64,000 nt of DNA from Gadus chalcogrammus (taxonomy: Eukaryota > Chordata > Actinopteri > Gadiformes > Gadidae): NCBI RefSeq assembly GCF_026213295.1, contig NC_079414.1, positions 13,558,983-13,622,982 on the forward strand. The letters are read 5' to 3'. Positions 15,801 through 29,100 of this stretch are shown one piece after another. Every line of letters starts with the position of its first letter. The stretch's first letter is position 1. The notes below the pieces were generated by a model. That model was not told the DNA's origin. It was given only the letters and a program-made list of their open reading frames with translations, and searched no databases. Position numbers and translations under genes: made by a program.

Positions 15801-17222
15801 GAGTAAGGTTATCGAGTACGCGTGTTTGAGAGCAAATTATTTTTAGTCGAGTCATCACCAGGACTGCAGACAAACAAACAAAAGGGTCCACAGGGATTTT
15901 AAGCAGGCCATGCGTTCATAAATAGTAGTTGTAAAAATGAGCAATGTTGACGCCCTACATTTTTTCGAAAGTGGTTCTCTGGCAGTACGTTCAGCTGATT
16001 GTCAAGCTTTCAGTTTAACAAGTGTTAGATGTTGTAAAATATGTTTTACGCACCTGTGTCAGGCTATGCACTGTACGTTTTGTAATCTAGTAAAGTATTT
16101 TTATAATCTATTATTGTTGCATACATATTTAAAACTATAAAAATAGCTAATTGCCAAAGTTGTCTGCGATTCATTTCCCTTGCAAAGTTAAACACAAAAC
16201 AGGGTAGAAAAAGAATAATTTTATTATGAACATAATTCATTCATATAATTACATAAAATCACAACAAAAAATAAATCACAGATTCTTGTCCTTCAAAGAG
16301 CAAAAGAAAATATTAAATATCCTGAAAAAGCTGCCAGACTATCGCCCAAGGAGGCGTCATTCACTAAACAAGTAAAACCAGGGATTTTCAATGTCAAGTC
16401 CCAAAAATAAAAGCCAGAATTCATTTTTTCTATTTACATGTCAGAGTTCCCTCGCTATGTCTGTAACGTTGTTGGACAGTACAACTCGACTAATATTTTC
16501 CCCTACCCATATCCATATACTAGTCTAATCTTATGACCTATACCCCTTCATACTACATTTTAAACGTCTATAACTGCCTCTTGGGAGGCCCAACATACCT
16601 CTATGGTATAAAATGAAACACTTATGGTACACAAGCAGTCCCCTTCAATACAGTGAGTAGGCACATTACAGTTCTACCGGCTTGATATTGTGCTACACAA
16701 GTAACAAACCAAACCTTTTTGTATGCAAATTGAAAAAGTCCCTTTTTGTCAAACCTTGAAGACACAAGGCGAGTGAGTATATGCTACCATGGACAACCGG
16801 AATGTATCTAGATGACGCTGAGCTGGGTCACCTCCAGCTGGGTGCTCAGGCCTGACCCTTGGTTTCTGATAAGACACAGTGTGGATAGAACAGTAGGCGT
16901 TAGGTAAAGGGAACTCAATGAGCTTGGTTCAACATTTTAGGGAAACTGATAGGCTGCCTTCAGAGTCAAAGTTTGCTTATGGGCCGGGGAATAGCCGAGG
17001 CATTAGATTAAAACATAGAAATCTGAGTTTTTAATTCTGTTAAGATAAACCTATTGGCGCCGTTGAAACTGCCCTTAACATGTAGAACAGCATTTCCCAA
17101 CCAGTCACAATAGGCAGCACAGTAGAAGACCAGTACGACATCATCGGACGGACAGCGGAAACTAATGTACCATAATTCACAGTCTTACCATACAAGAATC
17201 TACTCAATTTACCTGGAATATC

Positions 17223-17239
17223 CCCCCCCCCCCCCCCCC
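17223..17239. repeat. Poly-C tract
   Basis: A run of about 17 C read directly. Confidence 0.9.
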
Positions 17240-18293
17240 GATATGATAATCAACATGACCACTCACAGCAGTAACCCTCCCACCCTCCAGACATGATCAA
17301 CATGACCACACTCACAGCAGTAACCGGTTTCAACCACCCACTCGATGGTCCAATATACACTTCATCAAAAATAAAAATCGGCAGGCACGCCCAAGAGTAT
17401 ATTGCGTCTTCCAACCTCTTCACAGGTGGCCAACATATGGTACGAACGGGAGATCTGCTACGGAGCCTTGTGCTTACGGGTTAAAGAGCTGCCGAGGGAG
17501 ATAAATGAGTACCAGATGCCTTTCTAACCATGTAACTCAAACCCCTGTATCGCTGAAGAGAAACAGGGAGGAGTCTTGTATCAAACACCAGCACACCCCA
17601 AAATATGTCCAAATATGTCCTTCATAAGTACAGTTTTACAGGTTTACTTATGATCATCCAACAATTAGTATGAAAATAATTCGAAACTCTTCATCCATTC
17701 TCATCCTCAACACATTTCCACATACCGGCGGCTATATAGACATCTCAAGACGGTCACTAGTTCAGACCTAGGAGCTGAATAACTGAACGGAATTTCAAAA
17801 GTGCATTTAAAGCATCAGTTTCCAGGAAAGGAAGAGCTCTTCGAGCTTCAGTAGAGTACACCATTCATCAGTAGGAAAGCACCTCCAGTGTGAGTCTGAA
17901 ATCCAAACTCGTGGCCAACAACAACACGTCTGATGTAATAAATGAGCAAGTCTCATGGCTCCAGTTCTCGCTACATACGCTGCTATGAAACCAGAGGAAT
18001 AATACAGTATACCCAGGAGAATTAACTCATGTATCCCCAGCATAATAGCCATTTGGTGAGTGTGCGTGCGTCTCAGTTCCATCCAGGTCAGTCAGTAGTA
18101 AGAACATGAGATCATCAGTGTGAAACGGTGTACGAACAGTGTGCGTCAGTGTGTGAGGAGTATATGTGTACTCCATCCATGGGGTCATGTATCCGAGCAG
18201 TCCTTAGCAACGGCACCGCAACGGCTCCAGTGTTGGATTACAGAGACAGAGCCGATGCAGTCCTTGTGATGCACTCAGCGTTGGTGGTGTCAT

Positions 18294-18697
18294 TAGCTGC
18301 GTTTCCATCTAAAAAGGTGATGCAAATCTTTAGAAAGTTCGCAAAAAAGTAATTTGAATTAGGTGCGTTTCCATCAAGTAGTTGGAGCGGAATAGGGTGA
18401 TGACGTTACACGTTGATGTCGGCAGGGTTGCTATGGCCGGTCGTTATGCGGAAATCGGAAAGACTGTCAGTCCTGTGTGTTCAAAGTTCGCTACATCACA
18501 GCTGTTTCGAAAAGTGTGTTTCCATCTCCCATTTTACGAATTTACTCTTTCGCATTTCTAACAAACCACCTCAAGCGAGCGGATAAACTTTTGCGAATTA
18601 GAGGATTTTTATGCGAATTTTGGTGTTTCCATCACCGTTTACTGATTCGATACTTCAAAGTTTGCATAAAATCAGGGGGATGGAAACACACCTATTG
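18294..18697. mobile_element. MITE-like element with GTTTCCATC inverted ends
   Basis: The left end reads TAGCTGCGTTTCCATC and the right end is the inverted complement of TAGGTGTGTTTCCATC, i.e. 16-bp terminal inverted repeats with two mismatches. An internal copy TAGGTGCGTTTCCATC begins near 18360 and another GTTTCCATC lies near 18520 and 18626, so the element may be composite or tandemly rearranged. Similar GTTTCCATC-ended elements are common in fish genomes (recollection). No transposase is present, so it is non-autonomous. Target duplications could not be defined cleanly. Confidence 0.6.
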
Positions 18698-19072
18698 TCT
18701 CTGTGTGTGTGTGTGTGTGTCTGTGTGAGTTATCCTGAGCATCACTACGTACTAGTTTATCTTCGTCGACGCACTTCCCTGTATAATAACTACGCTGTAG
18801 TTTATAAATTGCACATATAAAATACACCTTGTTGTATGCATGCATCAGCCCCAGTGCAGTCAGTGTGTGGCCTCTGTGTGTCTATAGGTGTGTGCGTGGA
18901 TGTGTGTGTGTGAGTGGATGTGTGGTTACGCATGCGTGTCTGTATTTGCTTGACAAGATGTAGGTAGAGCGTGAGGGAACAGCCCTGGATGTGTTGCAAT
19001 ACTTAATACCTACTCCTAACGTGCTAAAGCAAAAGGGTATTTAAAGTGTTGGCAGCGGCTCCGCCCTCCCCC

Positions 19073-20169
19073 TCAGTGATGCGTCTCCAGCTCCACCACC
19101 GTCCAGTCCCCCTGGGGGGCGCTGCCGGCTGTCTCGGGGGAGAAGCTGCTGACGGAGGTGACGGTAGCGGAGGAGGGCGGGGTGAGCGGGGGCAGTAGGC
19201 GGGGCCAGAGGCTGCTCTCCAGGGGGCTGAGGGTGCCCCCGGCGCCGCCCGGCAGCAGGAAGAGCGGGGAGGAAGAGGAGGCGCAGCAGCAGCCCTCGGC
19301 CGTGAGCAGGAGGCTCTGGTTGATCAGCTGCTGCACCATGTCCACCTTCTGGCCCCAGTCGAGGGGCTGGCCGTGGTGGTGCTGGTGCCTGCTGGGTGTA
19401 CGGGGGGAATCGGGCTGCGGGGGAGGAGGGGGAGGCGAGGGAGGGTTCTGGGACGAGAGCGAAGAGTCAGAGTCTTCCGACGCCACGCGCTCCAGGTGAA
19501 CGTCGTTGCCCGTGAGCTGCCGTCCCTCCGTCTGCTCCTCGTCGGCCCTCAGCTCCTCGATCTCCTCCTCGCTGGTCTCCAGGGCCTCGTAGATGGTGCA
19601 GAGGCCAGAGGAGGGGGACAGGAGCAAGGAGGCCGCCGCCGCCGCCTGGGCCTGTTGGCCTTCCAGCTCCTGCTGCCACTGCATGATCTGCTGCCTCTGC
19701 TGCAGCTCCACCTGCTGCTGCTGGAGCTGCAGCTGCAGCTGATCCCTCCTCTGCCTCTCCACCTCCTCTTTCCTCCTCTCCTCCGTCTTCTCAGCTTTCC
19801 TCCTCGCCGCCTCCGTCTCCTCTGCGGCTCTCCTCGCCTCCTCCTCCTCCTCTTCCCGTATCTTTACCTCCTCCTTATCATGAAGCTCCTCTGTTCTCTC
19901 CACCTCTGCCTCCTCGGCAGGCTGGCTTTGGAGATCCCTGCGTTGCTGGAGCTCTAGGAGCTGCTTCTGGTGCTGGGCCAGCCTGTTCAACTGGGGGCTG
20001 CGGGCCTGCAGGCCGCCTGCGTTCCTGGGCGGGAGGTCGGCGCAGGTCAGCCGGGGCGTGGGGATCCCCAGGTCACCGCGGGGCATGATGACGTCACAGC
20101 GGGTCGCTGTGGACGGTTGGGGGGGCTGGCCTCTCCGTCTGCGGTGGGGCTGGGGCAGCGTGCTGAGCC
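19073..20169 (-). CDS. prr36: PRR36-like last coding exon: coiled coil and conserved C-terminus
   Basis: The acceptor TACGCAG|GGCTCAGC matches the phase of the donor at 22144 (TCA G|GT). The exon encodes about 365 residues: a Pro/Arg linker, a long Glu/Arg then Gln-rich heptad-like segment, the motif GLCTIYEALETSEEEIEELR, a Ser/Pro linker with a Pro run, and the ordered-looking C-terminus ending in DWTVVELETHH and TGA. The opposite strand is also open over long stretches because of GC-rich codon use; those frames are shadows. Confidence 0.75.
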
Positions 20170-23100
20170 CTGCGTACGGAAAAGGGGGGAGAGAGGGAAG
20201 CGGGAGAGAAGGAAGGAGGGGGGGGGGGGAGATCACGGTAGCGTGGCGTTACAGTGTGACAGGCAGCAGGGGAGCAGCGAGGCTGAAAAAAAGGCAAAAT
20301 GGATGCCAACTGCATAGTAAATAACATGAAACTGTCATGCAAGGCATAAACATAAGCAACAGAACAGCAGCTAGGCTTTTGATACTTTTGAGTGACCTTG
20401 GGTTCTTAACATGCAAGCCTTGCAAGTGCCCGTATTTCAGGTTGTGCATTTAAAGATTCAACACCAGAGTATCGTGATGAGTTACCAGCTAAAGTAACGT
20501 GATGGTGGGGGATAGTTGAAGATCATATCTAAGCAGAGAGCAAAAGAAAGCATTCCTTTTTCATTATTTTTACTTTGTGAAACCCGAAAGAGAAAAAAAA
20601 AAAAAGCTGTGTGTGCAAAAACAAAGCAACATCCTGTATATGCAAATGCTACCACAATAAAGTGAGAAAGTGACAACCAGAAAGACTGTTAACCACTGCA
20701 AAAAGAAAGCCTCATGCTCGCCTGGCAAGTCATCCATGCAGTCATACACAAACGGTGACAAAGGAGCCAAGCGGCAAATAGTTTGCCTTTAGAAACAATC
20801 CTGGCTTCACTTGGACTTCAATTATAAGCCTGCTCATAAACCTACATACGGTTAGCATTAAATATATAGTTTTAGGGCTGAAAGTCCCAGAACCAAGGGT
20901 GTCTTTTGTGCAACCATGCGTACGGTGACTTCCCCAGGGGGACAGTAGGAGAGATGAATCAGCCAGAGCCAGCAAAAGCACCAGAGACAAACAGATAAAA
21001 AACAGAAAACTGGCCCGGTAATCGATTGCGTTGTCCAAGTAAATAGTCTTGTTGAAGGTCTTTGTAGTGTCTGAAGGCGGGTTCCTTCAGAACAAAAGGG
21101 CCGGGTCTGAGCCCGTCAGAAGGGTTCCTGGTCGGTCTCTGCAGACTGAGGGGTTGTGCAGGAGAGCTGCAGAGGTCAAACTATACAGAAAGCACCATTG
21201 CCCCCCTGCATGGACGGGGGACAGGGAGTCCACGTCTTCATTTAGACCCGAGAACATGCAAGCAAGTGCTTTTTGTTATGATAAATTATGGATATTTTTA
21301 TAAGGGTGTGTCTGATTTAAAAAAAAATACAATTATTGCATCTATCGATTCTGAAACTATGATGCAACTACAATCCAAACTATGAAATATGTTGTTGCTT
21401 GCACCGTGCTTCCCCCTCAGGTTTCAGTGATCAAGAGCTTTTGTTTTCCATTCACACTTGAACCCCCTGCACACGTAAATAAAGCTGTCCAGGAAGAGAG
21501 CACTTAATGGTAAAAAAATGTCTAATCTTTATTTAAAGCGTTATGTTTCATTATTCCAAAATATGGACAAACAGAAATGAGGGGGAAAGGCGAAGGGTAT
21601 ATTCAAACTTTAAAGTGCAAGGCAAGAATAGGAGTAGTGGGGGAAGGAGTTGCAAAAATGGAAATACATTTTTCTTTGTATAGTAAAAAAGATGGGGTGA
21701 GAAATATATTAAGGGGAACACCACGATTTACTGACCGCATTGCATTTTCTTCCCCAGGGTCAACATTCTATTCCTTTTTCAATTTTAAATTGTAAACAGT
21801 CATTATATGGCAGCTGGATGTGACAGGATAATGCAGTGTTAATTACCAAAATAACACACATACAGATCTTGTAATAGTAAATAGTAGCAATTGCACATAC
21901 AGGAGTTTAAGCCATATAATTTGTAAGGGGAAAGGATATACCAGAGGGAAAATGGCACTGTATTTACTTCCCTTTCTTTTTGCTCTCTGTTAAATTTTGA
22001 CTCTGATCACAGCCACCCACGATACTTCAGGAGGAGACAATGACATTGATTAAAACACATTTCCTTTTTTGTTTATAGAGCCTTGCGTTGGGCAGAGTAG
22101 ATACAAGCACAGCTCTTTGGGACTCCCGGCTACTATACGTTACCTGAAAAACAGTTCTCAGTCTTTTCACAGATAGCCGAGTAGTATGGAGGCTGGGGTT
22201 CTTCATCGTCGTCGTCACCTCGCGTCCGCGCTTCCGTACCGGAAGTGCGGACGCCTTCCAATCCGTACACTGCGTCTTCGTCTGCTTCCTGCTGCCCGCA
22301 CTGCAGGTAGTTGTGCTCCGGGGAGCGGGGCTGGGTCAGGGGCCGTGGCGCCGGGGCCCCCGGGCAGGGGCCTTCCTCCTTGGCCTGCTCGGGCCGCTCT
22401 TCCAGGGAGAAGATCCCGGGGCTGTGGGCACCGTCCCCGGGTGTCGCAGAGTCGCTGTAAGTGGCGTTGAACGCAGACTCGGCCGGCGGGGAGAGGGCCC
22501 CGACGCCGTAGGGCAGCTCCTCCCCCTCCTCCACAGCCGAGAGGCAGCGCTGGGCCAGCCGCTGGGCCAGCAGCTGCCTGTCGAAGGAGCTGTTGACCAT
22601 CCCCAGGTCCAGCAGGGCCTCCCCCTCCGTGTCGCTGGCCTCCTCCTCGGTGGAGGAGCAGGACGAGGCCTGGGGGGAAGCAGGGCTGACCGTTGGGAGC
22701 TCCGTGAAGGCGGCCGTTCCCGCATTCACCTTTCCCGGTCGCCCGTCTGGGAGGCTCTGGGGCTCCCCCGTGGCCGTGCCCTGGTCCGTCTGGGGCTTCT
22801 CTGCGTGGTTATAGTCCTTGAGCTCCTCGGGGGTGCTGATGTCGCTACCCAGTGACATGGCGGGCCCGGCACTGGTGGCGGAGGGCAGGGTCTGCATCGG
22901 CACGGACCCGGACGGATCGGTCTCGGGCTGGTCTTCTGCTCTCGGTGGATCGTCCTGGCCCGAGGACGGTGGGGAAACCTCGCGGATCTCAGGGCTGAAG
23001 GGGGCGGAGCCCAGTTCCAGCCATGCATGGGCTGGGGACTGGGTCGGGGTCTCGGCGTCCGCTTGCCAGTGGTCTGCGGTGGGGCTGTTTGGGGCCGCCT

Positions 23101-26100
23101 GGTCCAGGGGCTGCTGGACCTGAAGGGGCTGTGCCCAGGGGTTGGCAAGGCCGAGCGGTTGGGCCCACTGAGCGTCCGGCAGCTGAGGAGGCGGGGGAAG
23201 CGCGCGGTTCAGGTTGTCCAGTCTCTCGTCCTCAGCCAGGTCGTCTTCATCGGCGTTGCCGTAGCTTTCCAAGCCGCTCTCGGTCACCGCCTCGCTGGCC
23301 ATCTCCACGTCGTCGTCGTCCTCCTCCCCACCACCACCACCACCACCACCGCCAGCACCGCCGTTGAATTCGTTGTCGTGCCGGGGTCTCAAGGGCGCCT
23401 CCGCCCGCTCCGAACCCACGTCCATGTCGTAGACGCGGTCCTCCTCCTCGTAGTCCTCCCCGTCCAGATCGTGGGCCGGTATGTCCGGGACCTTCTCCAG
23501 GTCTGGTGAGCCCACCGACGCCCCCTTGAGGCTGCCGTCGCCCAGGTCGTCCGTGCTCTCTGTGCCCTCCAGGACTCCCGGCGCGCTGAGCTCAGACGCC
23601 CCCTGCTGGCTCCCGCTGACGTCCTCCGAGTCCAGCTCCGAGAGCAGGGCCCCGCCGGCCCTCCAGGCGGCCCCTGCGCCGCCGAGGGGACCGGCCGACC
23701 CCGGGCGAGACTCCTCCGTGGCCTGGGTGGTCCCGCTCATCTCGGACACGGACACGGGCAGGCTGAACTCCCGTTCCTCCTCGTCCTCCTCGTCCTGCGC
23801 CTCCTCGTTGAGGTTGGAGGCGGCGGCGGCCTGGCGGGGGGTCTGTGCGTGCAGCTGGGCGTTGGAGGCTGACGCGGGCCCCGCCGTAACCTCCTGCCCC
23901 ACGGCCGGATCCTCCGGAACGGAGACCTCCGCTGGGAGGACGGCCGCCGGGGGTTCAGGCTCTGAGGGCTCGGTACTTTCTGGGCCTGCGGAGGGAGACT
24001 TCAGGGGGGGAGCGGCACAGGCCGGGCTGCTCGGTAGAGAGGGAGCAGAAGCCATCGGTGCCGGCGGGTCTCCGGCAGAAGGCGGTGCGGGGAGGTCCTC
24101 GAGGGGGGTAGCGGTCGAGATTTGTGCCTCACCCCCTTCCTTGGGTTCCCCAACGACGGCGTCTACGGCCATCGCCGCCGCGCCGGTGGCGAGGGCGACG
24201 GGGGCATCTGGCAGCAGGGCCGCTGGACCGGCGTTGGGCTTCTCTTGGGTCTTCTTGGCAACGGCAATGGGCTGGACTGCTCGGGTGGGTTTGGGGCCAC
24301 GTTTAGCCTGTGACACGGCACCGGGCGGCAGCTTGGCCGCCAGGGGTGTTCTGGGGTTGGCAGGCAGCCGAGAGCTGACCACCAACTTCTTTGTAGGCGT
24401 TGGTTTGAGAGCGGCTTCCTGGGTTTTGGGGCGCTGCGGTTTGGGATCCACGGCTTTGGGGGTAGCTGGACCCTTAGAGGGCGGGTCGGGCCTGGCTCCG
24501 GCCTTGGTCGGTTCCGCTTTCTTTGGGTTGGAAGACGTCCAGGGCGTAGGCTTCTTGGCCGTTGGCCCAGTAGCAGAGGCTGGCCTGCTGCCCACATCTG
24601 TGGCGACGACCAAAAAACATGAATTAATTTGATGCAATCCGAGCATTCAGAGTAAACGGATGCATCTTGTAGGTCTAATGCAGGTCTGTTATTTTTAAGG
24701 GAAGGAATCTGACCAGGACAACAGAGGTAGCCAATAACAGGCCATGTTTAAATGTTCAATTCCACATACCTTTCGGAAGAACCGAGGATGTCTTGGGAGG
24801 CTGTGTTGCTGTGGCTCTGACCGTAGAGGGCGCCACAGGTCTGGAGGGGGCCGGTTTAGAAGGTCTGGTGGTGGTGGTGGTCTTGGTTGGAGCGATGGTC
24901 CTGGTTGGAGCGGTGGTCCTGGTAGGAGCGGTGTTCCTGGTAGGAGCGGTGGTCTTGGTTGGAGCGGTGGTCTTGGTTGGAGCGGTGGTCTTGGTTGGAG
25001 CGGTGGTACTAACCGATCTAACCAAGGCAAAAGGAAAGACAAGAATGGCTGATCAATGTTTGGTGAACATCAAAAACAAAAGAGCCATCATTGAGATGCG
25101 CCACAGCTACCTGCACATTGAGTTCATGCGTCTTAAAAATGGTCAAGTTCCTTGGAAGAAAAGCATCTGCAACCCTAACAATAATAGAAATGCAGCAGAA
25201 TCAGACCCCTCACACACACACACACCCTTTTGTAACATGACACCTGCACCATCATGTGCATTGCAATTACAAGCACACATGAAGGCTGGAATTGCATCAT
25301 ATTGACCCACAAATCCAATTTGCCAAAGTACAAAATACGAAGAACCACTTTAGGAACCCATCCATCTACTACCGCGCCCCAACAGCCTCCGAGTCACCAG
25401 CTCATCCTCCGAGCGAGCAGGAAGGAGTGGGCCGATGATCGAATGAGAAGAGGAAGAAAATGGTGTAGAGATTAGAACCGCGCGGTAAACAGCGAGGAAG
25501 GGAGGGAGACGAGCAGAGAGAGAAGAAGGAGGAATTTCAGGGAGAAGAAGGACAATATGAAGCAGGGCGAAGGATCAAAACCCTAACGTAGGCTGGGGGA
25601 TGAAGGCCCACAAAGAGGAGAGCCACCAACAAAGCAGTTGACCCAGCAGTAGATTATGAACAATGGTCGTTATTATCATAACATCTTACTTTGTATGCAG
25701 AGTTCCATCCAAATTAGCACAATGCTGACTTATTAACCTTTTGGACCAATGCTGACTTTGACAACATTCTGAATCAGTAAAGGATAACAATACATTGCAT
25801 GGGCCTGCAACTACTTGTTAAAGTAAGCATAATATATGTTTTTGGTTTTAAGTCATTATAAAATCATAGCTTTCTCCAAGGTTTTGAGGTCATCATCAAT
25901 CTGCAAAAAACAAGTAAACAAGGTTGGACCACATTCAAAGTATAGAAACTACCATTTAAGGATTATGAGAACCAGTGACCTAGAATAATCTGTCCAATTT
26001 GTACACGAAAACGCCCTATTCAGCAACATCTCACAAATAGTAATAAAGCGCCTGATATATGTGCTGCAGTAGCTAGTGACCCTTCCAACAGTGTCATTGG

Positions 26101-29100
26101 GATAAACCTCAAGCTGCATTTTCTCCCTGGTTGAACACCCCTCACAATCTGCATCTTTGTATTCCAAATGAAAATGTATCTTTTTAACTATTTAAGTTTT
26201 GCAAGTTAAGCACAAATTAACTAAAGCTGTCAATGGCATAGAAGATCCCATCTGCATGAAACTACTTCACACCGACAAGATGCCCTGAAAAAGGGATTCA
26301 GAAAGCCTATAGTCGGTTTGTAGGACATTGCAGTCTGGTCAATGAGGAATGGGCGTCTGCTTTATGGTTATGGCTAGCATTACATTTCTGTTCTGATCAT
26401 TTCTAAAAAAATGACTAATTTTACATAAATAATTATCACAAAAGGTGAGTAGAGGTAGACGTATGTAATGGTTTCCTGACTATTAAATCAGCATACATTC
26501 CCGGATCATTTTCCCTTCCCATTACGATGAGGTTACCAGGTTCAGCAGTGCAGCAGTGCTCTTCCCCTTGCCAGACAGAGGGCTGTACACTGGGACTACA
26601 ACAACAACCACCGTTTAGTTCCCTGGATTATAACCACCAGGCTTAGTCATGAACTCCACGTCAAGAGCGGCTTCCTATCCATCCATCCATCTATCAATCC
26701 AATAAGAGACAAGGATCCTTCCATTTCTTCATGAGTCTTCTGTTGTAAGCTCAATAATAGGATGCAAACCCTTCAAAGAACACCACTGGCCATTGAAATA
26801 CTGAGAGGCCCCTCGAATACTCCACATGAAGTGTTTTAAACAAACCTCACGTGGTCATTCCCCTTTCAGTCAAAGTCAACTATACTTCTTTCTCTCAAAA
26901 AATAGCAAATTTCCGTCACGGCAAGTATAAACAGCCGACGGAAAACGTAATCCAAGACATTCAATTTCAACGCAGAGCACTATTCTCAAAGAATACAACA
27001 ACGAGCATTCAATGCTCAGTTTGGTCTGCGAACAATAGAACATACTGTTATGGCAGTGATCTGAAAGTGTGTCAGGGAAAATTGCCAGTGCAGATTTCCC
27101 AGAATATCGATCCCTGTTTCCAGTCACACATGCAGGAAAGCTTCCGGAATAGTTATAGGATAGAATGCGTCTGTGAAAGGGGCTGAACAGACAGAAGAGG
27201 GGGCAATATATGACACACAGGAAAGAGATCACCATGACAATACAATGTTGGTCTTGTAAAGCATCCAAAACCAGCAGGTCTCCCCCTGCTCTCAGAGGGC
27301 AGGGCATGTTCCCGGCGCCTGTGTTTGCTTACAGTTGGCTCCTCCATAATAAAAGTACTGCACGCCAAGTCGGCATGGTGCAGCCTAGCAACCACTACAG
27401 AAAACCCATTAAAACTCTGCTCTTCTGAAGCACTTGGCACAGTGACAGCTTATGAAGCAGCTGTCAGAAACAGAAAATAAGTGTTATTCGCATACTTAAC
27501 ATCTATGACGGGTTGGTTTAATTGGTGGTTTAGCCACACAGTGTCTAAGAGGACTGTTGAAAACAGACAGACAATATGACCCACAACACAACGTCCAGAT
27601 GCGGAACTGGGCCCAGAGAATCACCTAAGCTGTTTAGGAACCATTAAATTTGCATCAATTTAGCCAGTTGATCCACTAAATGATATCCACTGATTTAATG
27701 CATGTTTGTTTGACTGCAAGTATTGTAATTTCATCTAGAACACACAAGACTGGCAAAACCAGGCAGCATTGTACAACCAAGAACCTTGTGGCTGGCTCTG
27801 GCAACCCTAGTAACGGGGCCCCATCATCATCGTCATAATATACGCACTATTCAAAGCCAGAAAGAATGAGAGGAGACAGGGGCCGGGCCTGGATGAATCA
27901 AGCAGCAGAGGAGGGAATGAGGCTGAGGAGGAGGGGGTAGATTAAGTCGTCTGATTATTGATTGCTGTCTGAGATGCAGCGAGGAGGGAGGGTGGGTCTA
28001 CCTGAACGCCTTGCGGAGCAGGCCATGAGAAAGATGGAGAGAGCAGGAACATATGCAGGCTGGGGGAGGGGCCAGGACAAAGATGGATTATCCAGAGGGT
28101 ACAAGGACACTGAGGGGACCCTCGCGGTTAGAACATTACGATTGAACCTCAGTGTGTAGTGTTGAGCCGTGATAGGCCACTTATGACGCCACTCAGGATT
28201 GATCTTGGCTGGTTATTGGCTGGTGATCCATCACACAGCTAAAAGGGTTGGTACTTTGAAGTCTTACCGTTGATCCGTCATGGGACCTGGCCGTCCCATG
28301 CTACCATGGCAACAAAGGTAGCAGTATGGGATGACACAGCAGTGAGCCTATTACCTTCAGTTATGTGATCCCTAAAAAATAGGTTTGTGGTTTTTGCAAT
28401 GATTACTCATCTGGGAAAGCAGAGCTCTGTGGAACAGGTGTGTTAGGCAAATAAAGTGCTTGAACCTGCCTTTAGATCGCTAGATTATGACATTAATTTA
28501 CCAAGTAGACGTTTTAACCATCTTTAGAACTCTTACATTTTTTGTCTCATCTGGTTAGTGAAAGCCCTTAAGGCCTTGTCATCTTGTTGTTCATGTCCGG
28601 AATAATTCACTTCCTGCCCCGTATTATCTGATGCGTTACCATGGTGACAGTGAAAACGAATAGAGTTCAAATTAGCACTGGTGTTGACACAAGGTGCGTC
28701 TCTCTCACACACACACACACACTTAATAAAAATGTCCCTCAGAAAATAAGTGTCCATTACATTGCGCTACTGAATTGTAACTCCGGTTAAGTCAAGTCAA
28801 ATATATTGTGTTTGTACAGCCCCAAAATCTGTCAGTCAGCCACAAAAGGCTTTAAAGGACATATTTATGTTGACTTGATCATCTTTATCAATATCCATTG
28901 AGTCCTTCACCTGCAGTGTAAATGTATATCGACATTTCTCTAAACCTAATATAATTTGACAGAACTGCTTTAATACTTCCTTGGCATATGTTCCCCTGAC
29001 CAGTTGGGATTTTAAAATAATGACAACCCTCTAGTATAGGCACTTAAACACGTCATAATAAAAGCGGTTACCGAGATGTTTTGACAACTGAAATTCCCTC

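Larger units (their letters stand above)
16190..19072 (-). other. Probable 3'UTR of the PRR36-like gene
   Basis: After the stop at 19073 no further minus-strand exon is needed. An AATAAA signal on the minus strand lies at about 16217-16222 (TTTATT on +), just past the C19orf67 stop, which would give a 3'UTR of about 2.8 kb. A hAT/MITE-like insertion lies inside (18294-18697), as does a poly-C tract at 17223-17239. The extent is inference only; transcript data would decide. Confidence 0.35.

Noticed and set aside
19373..19957. 194-codon Leu-rich plus-strand ORF
   Set aside because: Antisense of the Gln/Glu coiled coil of the PRR36-like gene (CAG/GAG codons read as CTG/CTC).
23481..24632. 383-codon plus-strand ORF
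   Set aside because: Antisense shadow of the large GC-rich PRR36-like exon; the minus-strand frame has matching splice phases and the plus frame does not.
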